DNA of 22,500 nt, from assembly GCA_012295275.1 (NCBI GenBank), contig CM022668.1:6600029-6622528 (forward strand). Direction: 5' to 3'. Every line of letters begins with the position of its first letter. Position 1 is the stretch's first letter. A program made the position numbers and the translations under genes. Shown here piece after piece: positions 16,100 through 22,500 of the stretch. The notes under the pieces are model-generated. The model was not told the origin of the DNA. It did not search any database and saw only the letters and a program-made list of their open reading frames with translations. The DNA comes from Chrysomallon squamiferum (Eukaryota; Mollusca; Gastropoda; Neomphalida; Peltospiridae).

Positions 16100-16349
16100 T
16101 AAATGTCGTCTGGCAGCACTGTAGTACAGTACAACCCCCCCCCCACCCCATCTAGTAAATGAATGAGTAGTACGCAGTTTACCAGAAATGAGGGTATTAC
16201 AGAAATACACTTAAGTAAATGTTTGAATGGTGTGAAGGTTAGGGTAAGATTTTCTAGTTCCTCTTTTTACTTTAATATCTTTCTGTTTTATTTCTTCTTT
16301 TTATTTTCTTTACTTTATTTTTTCACGCGGTTCCCTTCTGTTCTTGCAG

Positions 16350-16401
16350 TGCTTTTATCTGCAGTGCTAGATGCCTTCGTAGTGGATAACACCAGTAGTG
16401 G
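16350..16401 (+). other. Candidate exon-like segment on the plus strand
   Basis: A long pyrimidine tract (16258-16347, interrupted by ACGCGG) ends in TTCTTGCAG. Then come 52 bp open as VLLSAVLDAFVVDNTSSG and a GG-GTAACA donor. The splice signals are good but no protein family is recognised and no partner exon is established. It could also belong to a non-coding RNA or be chance. Confidence 0.25.
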
Positions 16402-16560
16402 GTAACATTTCATAAATACACACACGTAAATTACGAGATATTGTTTTAGTTGATATCGTTTTTCTTTTTTTCCCCCTTTTTTCTTTTCAAACAATTTTTT
16501 ATTTGTTTGTTAGTTTGTTAATAATTATTGTTACGATTAATATTATTATTAGTAGTTGTA

Positions 16561-16597
16561 TTGTATCTGATCTTGTTACAGCTTGCTGATAGAGATG
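16561..16597. repeat. 37-bp direct repeat, copy 1
   Basis: It begins TTGTATCTGATCTTG, contains TTACAGCTTGCTGA and ends AGAGATG. The same 37 bases recur at 17242-17278 with one difference (T versus C at position 30). On the plus strand it reads like branch point, pyrimidine-rich stretch and TTACAG acceptor. Triplet repeats (AGT, ATC) follow at about 16598-16690. Confidence 0.9.
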
Positions 16598-16817
16598 CAT
16601 TAGTATTAGAAGTATTGGTAGTAGTAGTAGTGGCAGTGGCACCAGCAGACATCCTGTCATCATCATCATCATCATCAACATTATTATCTTTAATAATAGT
16701 TAAACGAGTGAAAATGGTGACGTGTCAGATATGTAGACAGCATCTTTAAACAGTTCGTAAAGAAGTGTGTTTTTTCTTTTTTCCTTTTTTTCTTCTGTGC
16801 TTATTATTTTCTTTCTT

Positions 16818-17035
16818 TCTTCTATTTTTTTTTTTTTTTTTTTCCAAAAAGACAGTAGTGCCAACATTTGCTGTATTTTGGAAGCAATTAACACAGGAGG
16901 ATTCACACAATTAGCTAGAAAACCCATAGGCATAGTAGAACCATTCCACCTTTTTTTTAAAGTGAAAGCAAGAATAACTAAATAAATAAATATGGAAAAT
17001 AAATAATAATAATAATAATAATAATAGCAATAAAA
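16818..17035. other. Poly(T) tract plus complex-sequence island
   Basis: A T run at about 16826-16843 precedes a non-repetitive segment at 16845-16950 open on the plus strand (peptide with ILEAINTGGFTQLARKPIG). I recognise no family in it. A-rich and AAT sequence follows. It may be part of a dispersed repeat or an unannotated exon. Confidence 0.3.
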
Positions 17036-17091
17036 TTAAATAAATAAAAATTAGTAACAACAAACATTTTAAAATAAATAAATATATGAAA

Positions 17092-17105
17092 TGTGTGTGT
17101 ATGTA

Positions 17106-17151
<46 letters not shown>

Positions 17152-17152
17152 T
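17092..17152. repeat. (TG)n with TATG interruptions
   Basis: Dinucleotide repeat with two TATG interruptions near its left end and one near its right end. Confidence 0.95.
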
Positions 17153-17241
17153 ATAAACAGAAAAAATGTTTCTATGACAAACTGATAGAAATAAGAAAAA
17201 GATATATAGCTATATACTTGCCTTGTCTGATGAAAATACAT

Positions 17242-17278
17242 TTGTATCTGATCTTGTTACAGCTTGCTGACAGAGATG
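17242..17278. repeat. 37-bp direct repeat, copy 2
   Basis: Second copy of the repeat at 16561-16597, one mismatch. The sequence downstream (17279 on) is unrelated to that after copy 1, so the similarity is confined to this short block. Confidence 0.9.
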
Positions 17279-17690
17279 TTACTAAACAATTAACCTTGCC
17301 AAATATCAGTCTCTTGTCCTTTTTCGAATGTTAATAATGACATTAGAACCTGTACCCAGCATCGTGTTTATATTGTAAAAATAATATTTGTGTAGCGTTT
17401 AGCAATGTCACTGGATAAAGCGCGATCTGTTTTTCTTAATACTTGTTTGTATTTAATTATTTAGAATATTAGGTAGGCAGGTACAGAGATAGATGGATGG
17501 AACGATGAATGAATTAATAGATAAGTGAATAAACTGAAACAAAGACAAAAAAATTTTTGCTAGAGGATGGATGGATGAATGGAAGGAAAGGAATATCGAT
17601 TAACTGACAAAAAGAAAAACACTGTGAAATAATTGCTATAACTGTAATGAATAAATAAATAACTAATAAGTAAAACGACTGTAACAGCTA
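17279..17690. other. Sequence without a recognised gene
   Basis: Mostly AT-rich with short GATG/AATG-rich stretches around 17490-17580. No gene or element supported. Confidence 0.6.
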
Positions 17691-17925
17691 CATAAAGAAC
17701 AACAGCAGCAGCAACAACAACAACAACACTAATAATAAATAAATAGTGTAATAATAAGAAGAAAAAGAAGAAAAACGACCGTAACAACAGCAACAGCAAC
17801 TACAACATCAATACAAAAAAAAAAGTCAACAACAATAATAATGATAATAATGATGATGATAATAACAATGATAATAATGATAATAATAATAGTAGTAGTA
17901 ATAATAATAACAAAAACAACAGGAA
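17691..17925. repeat. Mixed AAC, AGC, AAT, GAT triplet block
   Basis: Imperfect trinucleotide tracts of several kinds follow one another without a unique spacer. The Ile/Val frames on the minus strand are artefacts. Confidence 0.88.
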
Positions 17926-18255
17926 GAAAAATGAACACACAAGAATGAAAGAAACGATAAACTAAGAAAATAAAGAGTAAAAAACATAAACCCTTCCAAG
18001 ATGAATTTACCGTTGTTGAGTTTGGCATCACTAATTGTTTATCAGCTCAGTGACTAGTTTGTTGATGTTTACAGGTAATTGGTGTCGCTGATTAGCTGAA
18101 GGGAGGAAAGCAAAGCCTATCTTTTAACAACGAACTGTTTTGTCAGACGACTGAGTCAACTGCCGATAGTTTCATATGGCAAAACGTTAAAAATAAAATT
18201 CAGCAGCTACTGGGGTTGCTAACAAGTGTGATGGTGTATATAGAACATACCATTT
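17926..18255. other. Sequence without a recognised gene
   Basis: The 18020-18230 part is more complex and contains a GTTTACAG-GTAATT junction-like string at about 18067, but no open exon. Nothing assigned. Confidence 0.5.
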
Positions 18256-18296
18256 GTGTGTGTGTATGTGTGTGTGAGTGCATGTATGTATGTATG

Positions 18297-18330
<34 letters not shown>

Positions 18331-18364
18331 TGTATGTATGTATGTATGTATGTATGTATGTATG
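18256..18364. repeat. (TG)n then (TATG)n array
   Basis: TG-rich start, then near-perfect TATG to 18364. It abuts the 3' end of the SINE-like element, where on the minus strand it would be that element's simple-repeat tail. Confidence 0.94.
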
Positions 18365-18573
18365 GAGTTTAGTATACTGAATATTCTCTGTCTTATGTAC
18401 GTCTGAAAAGACTCTTAATACAGACGATATTCGGGAACACATTGGTACAGGAGGACAAAGTCCAATCACAACCTCACAAACCCGTCAGATGCCGCTGACG
18501 AGACTCGAACGTATGACATATTCGCACGCACTGCGAAGGTGAACGTCGTTACCGTTCGGCTATCAAGAGAACC
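18365..18573 (-). mobile_element. tRNA-derived SINE-like element
   Basis: On the minus strand the head carries an A box TAGCCGAACGG (18552-18562), matching TRGYNNANNNG, and a B box GTTCGAGTC (18502-18510), matching GWTCRANNC, 41 bp apart. This is the internal RNA polymerase III promoter arrangement of tRNAs. Between them is a hairpin, TTCGCA-GTGCG-TGCGAA. The tRNA arms do not fold canonically, so this is not a functional tRNA. About 135 bp of tRNA-unrelated body follows, and then a CATA-type simple tail. The 5' side is flanked by TATG repeat as well. The SINE family is not assigned. Confidence 0.72.
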
Positions 18574-18610
18574 GTATGTATGTATGTCTGTATGTATGAA
18601 TGTATGCATA
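18574..18610. repeat. Short TATG array flanking the SINE-like element
   Basis: Imperfect TATG/TCTG/AATG units directly beyond the 5' end of the SINE-like element. Confidence 0.88.
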
Positions 18611-18631
18611 ACATAACCACAGCAGTAAGAA

Positions 18632-18765
18632 TACTACTACTACTACTACTACTACTACTAATAATAATAAATAAATAAATAAATAAAATAACAGTAGCAG
18701 CAGAAACAACAACAGTAATAACAGTAACAGTAGTAGTAATAGCAGTTGTAGTTGTGATAATAATA
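18632..18765. repeat. (ACT)n, (AAT/AAAT)n and (AGT)n triplet block
   Basis: ACT triplets at about 18632-18660, A-rich units to 18690, then AGT/AAC triplets to about 18765. ACT and AGT are complementary, giving another opposed pair. Confidence 0.87.
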
Positions 18766-18989
18766 ATGTTAAACTTCAAAACAATCATTTATTAAGACTT
18801 AATCTTTCTGATTAAAAATAATCTTTCACCAGTGATTCGTAATCTCACCAGCCTTGTTTAAAACATGTTTAACTTTCACAGTCCCAAATATTTTAAACAA
18901 AACACATAATCAAATAAAATTACATATTAACACCATCACAATCAGAAACAAGTGTGTAAATTTAGTCGTCTTTGTTCAGCAACCACGAC

Positions 18990-19345
18990 TGACTAAACGT
19001 GAACCGGAAACTACGTCCGAAAGTAATTTCAATATAATGGCGGTTATTCCTGTTAGTGATTTGACCTTTGTAATATCAAAGAGAAATTTGTTTGAAATAG
19101 TCAGCCGTTATGAATGGAGTGACAGCGGTTTTAAACATTGTTACATTTTGTTGACGTAATTATAACTGGAATTTCACCCTATCATCAGTCAACTGACGAC
19201 TTTTTGACATTTTTCTTTTCCAAGGTTCAATTCAGTCGAATCACCGGAAGAAGCTGACAGTTCCGCTCGTTGCGGGTCGTAAGTTCGAAGTTGAATTAAG
19301 GCCATTTGTAAACACGTTTTGAAGGACGTTCTAGAGTTCCAAGAT
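18990..19345 (+). other. Complex-sequence island with ETS- and YY1-like sites, ending in an (AAAT)n tail
   Basis: This island is clearly less AT-rich than the flanks. It has ACCGGAAAC near 19002, ACCGGAAG near 19242 and ATAATGGCGG near 19036. ATGGCGG opens a 41-codon plus-strand frame ending at 19159. The 3' side runs into (AAAT)n, as a retroposon tail would. It could be a decayed retroposon or a promoter with a short first exon; neither is established. Confidence 0.35.
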
Positions 19346-19346
19346 A

Positions 19347-19389
<43 letters not shown>

Positions 19390-19392
19390 ATT
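19346..19392. repeat. (AAAT)n array
   Basis: Near-perfect tetranucleotide repeat following the complex island. Confidence 0.94.
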
Positions 19393-19485
19393 AATCATAA
19401 TAATAATAATAAATTACTTAATATATATATATATAAAAAAACGTTACAATTAAACATTTATATACTTTCATACATAGATAAACAC

Positions 19486-19487
19486 AA

Positions 19488-19576
<89 letters not shown>

Positions 19577-19588
19577 TAGATAGATATG
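19486..19588. repeat. Compound (TA)n-(GA)n-(GATA)n microsatellite
   Basis: (TA)n at about 19489-19517, (GA)n at 19518-19571, (GATA)n to about 19586, then TATG. The junctions are abrupt, with no unique bases between the arrays. Confidence 0.95.
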
Positions 19589-19589
19589 T

Positions 19590-20270
19590 ATGTATCATTT
19601 AAACAAATAACATTATAGAATCAAATTTACAGAAATAAATACAAAAATAAAGAAAATGAAAGAAAGAAGGAAAAAACAAGAAAGAAAGGAAAAGATAAAA
19701 GATAAACAAAAGAAAAACCTATGGAATTAAAAGAGAAGATGAAGAAAAGAAAGAAAAAATAACAAGAAAGGAAAAAAAATAAAGGAGAGACAATTACACG
19801 AGATTTACTGCCACAGAATTTTTTTTTGCCAAGAATGACACACATACGAGAGAACAGTAAGACAAATATCCCGAAATGCAGCGCGCTTGCAAACTGATCA
19901 TACCAGCACGAAATAAAACTGAAATCTTTCCTTAACAATAACAAAACGAAAGAGTATTTCAGACTGTAAAAATAAAAGAAAATTTCTCCTGTTTATTGTT
20001 ATTCAGACCCAAAAATAAAGACTTTTAAATTAACTGCAAGTAGGCAGAAATCTTATTTATAAGCAAATAAATCAGCATAAAACGATAAGTGTGTGTAGGA
20101 TATATGACCACTATGTTTACATAAAAACGTATTCTGTGCACCTGTACTTTTGTAAGATGTATTTTTATTTTCGTTACCTGTCTCATCAGCAGTTGTAGGA
20201 AAAAACCTGCAAATTGTAGCAGATGTTTTGCTGCTCAAACAAAAACAGAAATAAGCAAAAGTTTGTAGTT
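19590..20270. other. A-rich then ordinary sequence, no recognised gene
   Basis: GAAA-rich low complexity at about 19640-19790, then non-repetitive sequence to 20270. Minus-strand frames here are Phe/Leu/Ser-rich products of the GAAA tract. Nothing assigned. Confidence 0.6.
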
Positions 20271-20274
20271 CTGG

Positions 20275-20294
20275 AAAAAAAAAAAAAAAAAAAA
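20275..20294. repeat. Poly(A) tract
   Basis: Short A run close to the large TC array. Confidence 0.85.
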
Positions 20295-20328
20295 GAAGAA
20301 AGTTGAAGACATTTCTAGCTCATTAAAT

Positions 20329-20453
<125 letters not shown>

Positions 20454-20750
20454 AATCATTTTCCTTTTTTATTTACCCTATTTTTCAGTTTCTGTTTTAT
20501 TGTTGTTCTTGTTTTAATATATTATATATTTAAAAAATATTTTCCTTCCTTATGTAAACGGATATTTACCAATTAACTTTCAGAAAGATTGAAAACGTGT
20601 GAATATGTTCCAACAAATACAAATATTTACGAAACGGTTTTTATTTCAAAAATGTAACGATTCAAGAGTCTGCAACTTTATTTATGTTCTAAAGTGTAAC
20701 TTTGGTTGTGCGCAGAAAACGTCAACATATATTCTGCATTCTAGCAAGTG

Positions 20751-20755
20751 ATGTT

Positions 20756-20790
<35 letters not shown>

Positions 20791-20793
20791 TTA
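20751..20793. repeat. (TTTA)n array
   Basis: Near-perfect tetranucleotide repeat directly left of the palindromic element at 20804-21044. Confidence 0.93.
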
Positions 20794-20803
20794 TAACGAT
20801 ATA

Positions 20804-21044
20804 CAGCTCAACAAAAAAGTGCAGTTTAAAAATATTTATGATCGCCATTTTTTGTATGCGTGACGTCATCATCTTCTAGAATGATCGATTTTCTTGTAAA
20901 GTTGCTTCTAGTGTTATTCCAAAAAATACAACGATCAGCCAGCCATCTATGCGATGACGTCATATTTCCGATGTGATGGTAAAATGGCGGCGTTAAAATG
21001 TTTTCTGACAACACTGTCTTATTGTTAAACTGTGTCGCCCAGTG
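20804..21044. mobile_element. Candidate 241-bp palindromic MITE with paired CRE and YY1-like sites
   Basis: TA flanks both ends (20802-20803 and 21045-21046). Reading inward from each end, the same modules occur in order: CA start, CAGTTTA, CGCCATTTT, TGACGTCATC. TGACGTCA is present at 20861-20868 and 20955-20962; AAAATGGCGGC is at 20981-20991, with its inverted partner CGCCATTTT at 20843-20851. No protein is encoded. A bidirectional promoter is the alternative reading. Confidence 0.5.
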
Positions 21045-21046
21045 TA

Positions 21047-21490
21047 ATAAAAAAAATTAAAAATTAAAAAATTAAAAGAATAAATAATTTAGTTAGTTTA
21101 TTCATTCGTACATGCAACATGTAAACTTTAAGAATGCTAATATAAACACCAGATTTCAGTTTCTCCTTTAACCGACTCGTAAATCTAGCGAAAAATAAGC
21201 AGTCATTTGTCGGCAAGACACAAAACTATCTTGTTCATTCTGATATATTTATTCCTTTCTTCTTCGTCCGTGACAGAGAGAACTGTTTCAAAAACCAGCA
21301 CTAAAAATCGAACAGCTGTTTTGTTGTGTAGGTAAATAAGACCCCCTACATCACCCTGTCTCTGTTAAAGTCGTTCAAGTCAAATCAACAAGCCTCTCAA
21401 AGCTTAAGTAGACGAAAATAGTCATTTCTCACATGGGAACTTTCAGATGAGCTAATTTTGACATGCGTGACTTGTAGCTGAATTTTTATC
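21047..21490. other. Sequence without a recognised gene
   Basis: A short A-rich stretch, then ordinary sequence. No open frame, RNA gene or element recognised. Confidence 0.6.
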
Positions 21491-21875
21491 TTACATGTAT
21501 ACTCATGTACTGACGTACATACGTACTTACATACATATATACGTACATATACATGCACTCGTGCGTATATATACGTACTACATACATACTCAAACAGCTA
21601 CGTACGTACTTACACATATTCATACATACCAACAGTCATACATACATATATACAAACATATAGCTACGTCCATGCATACATAGATACAGCCACGAACATA
21701 CATATATACATACATACATACGTACACAAACAAATACACATTCATACGTATGTACGTTCATATTATGCATATGTATGTAAGTATTCGTACATGCACATGT
21801 ATTACATACACACGTACATACATACAGACCCATTGTTTCATCTCCTAACTGACCCAGTACTGAATTTCTCACATA

Positions 21876-21913
<38 letters not shown>

Positions 21914-21930
21914 TACATACAAACAAACAG
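21491..21930. repeat. Degenerate (CATA/CGTA)n array with embedded (CA)n
   Basis: Four-base units CATA and CGTA with many substitutions, plus pure (CA)n at about 21880-21908. About 40 bp of ordinary sequence (21830-21870) interrupts it. It is the opposite strand sense of the TATG arrays at 11.6, 12.1 and 18.3 kb. Confidence 0.9.
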
Positions 21931-22099
21931 ACCCACTTCTAACCAGTTGACGATCTTTCTAAAAATATGTTTTTCAGAACGATACACATAAACGCTATTT
22001 TAAATTTCTTATGTATGATACCATTATTAACAGATAAAGGCAAAACGATGTCTGTTATCTCAAACAGTATCATTAGAAAATTACAGTTTAAAACTAGAC

Positions 22100-22275
22100 T
22101 TTGTCTGTATTAAAATGCGCCCGCGGTAGGGGGATAGTTAAACAGGTTCGTTCGTTTGTGTAAATCAAACTGAGATGTGTCTGTTTGCTGAAGTCCTCGA
22201 ATCAAAATGGCGACCCGCTGTTTAATGTGCGGGGATGGCTCTCTGTCACTGCGTGTTTGTTCACACACAGTCGAT
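22100..22275. other. Less AT-rich island with ATGGCG start context
   Basis: GCGCCCGCGGTAGGGGG-type sequence near 22118 and AAAATGGCGACCCGCTG near 22204. The plus-strand frame MATRCLMCGDGSLSLR starts there and is open for 24 codons, passing a possible donor CGT-GTTTGT. The minus-strand frame is also open. No family is recognised. It could be a first exon or a promoter; unassigned. Confidence 0.3.
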
Positions 22276-22376
22276 AGATGAAATACTTTTGTGCAAAAAA
22301 ACAAGACATTTTTGTCATTTAATATCTTTAAAATTTTCTTCTCTGTGTGTGTACAGAAGAAAAATGGAGTACGGAA

Positions 22377-22397
22377 AAAAAAAAAAAAAAAAAAAAA
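22377..22397. repeat. Poly(A) tract
   Basis: Uninterrupted A run. Confidence 0.85.
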
Positions 22398-22449
22398 GAA
22401 TGAAAAAGAGAAAAATGAATGACATACTTGTGTGAAATAAACTAATTTT

Positions 22450-22451
<2 letters not shown>

Positions 22452-22500
<49 letters not shown>
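22452..22500. repeat. (TC)n microsatellite, runs off the window end
   Basis: Pure TC repeat continuing to the last base. Confidence 0.95.

Noticed and set aside
18480-18573. Functional tRNA gene on the minus strand
   Set aside because: A and B boxes are good, but the T arm and anticodon arm do not form standard 5-bp stems and the acceptor ends do not pair. A SINE head fits better.
19627-19944. 105-residue minus-strand frame rich in Phe, Leu and Ser
   Set aside because: Most of it is translation of the GAAA-rich low-complexity tract; there is no domain and no splice context.
22110-22304. 64-residue minus-strand frame near the right edge
   Set aside because: No recognisable domain or signal peptide. 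The overlapping plus-strand ATGGCG context is at least as plausible, so neither is called as coding.

Overview
This is a very AT-rich animal nuclear window. Short coding exons with canonical GT/AG borders sit in introns crowded with mono-, di-, tri- and tetranucleotide repeats. The only protein-coding gene I can reconstruct lies on the minus strand. Its domains are restricted to animals: a D8C cysteine domain, an Ig-like pair of exons, and the start of a von Willebrand factor D (VWD) domain. The repeat style (long TATG, TTTA, AAT, GA/TC and TG arrays, tRNA-derived SINE-like and small inverted-repeat elements) suggests a lophotrochozoan, most likely a mollusc and possibly a cephalopod. That taxonomic reading is inference only.

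Region 156-9905, minus strand: twelve exons of a VWDE-like gene (von Willebrand factor D and EGF domain-containing protein), read from 9905 down to 156. The order is D8C domain (two exons), four tandem mini-exons each encoding one C-x12-C module of about 20 residues, an Ig-like region (two exons), two further exons of the VWDE extracellular core, then two exons of the VWD domain. I find neither the signal-peptide exon nor the C-terminal part with the stop codon, so the gene runs beyond the recognised segment at both ends. Intron phases match at ten of the eleven junctions. At the last one (exon 11 to exon 12) the expected reading frame is off by one base in an A run.

Region 9906-22500: no gene that I can establish. 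It is a mosaic of microsatellites, a higher-order AAT/ATG minisatellite, several candidate short DNA transposons (8628-9345 inside an intron, 11887-12127, 16013-16099, 20804-21044) and a tRNA-derived SINE-like element (18365-18573). Some islands of more complex sequence carry splice-like or promoter-like signals. The 5' exon(s) of the VWDE-like gene must lie here or beyond the right edge, because exon 1 begins at a phase-1 acceptor.

Most notable points: the four-exon C-x12-C module expansion; the one-base frame break at the VWD exon border; tandem splice donors four bases apart on consecutive exons; microsatellites serving as the 3' splice region of two exons; two mobile elements each embedded in TATG arrays; and a 241-bp imperfect palindrome with paired CRE- and YY1-like sites flanked by TA.
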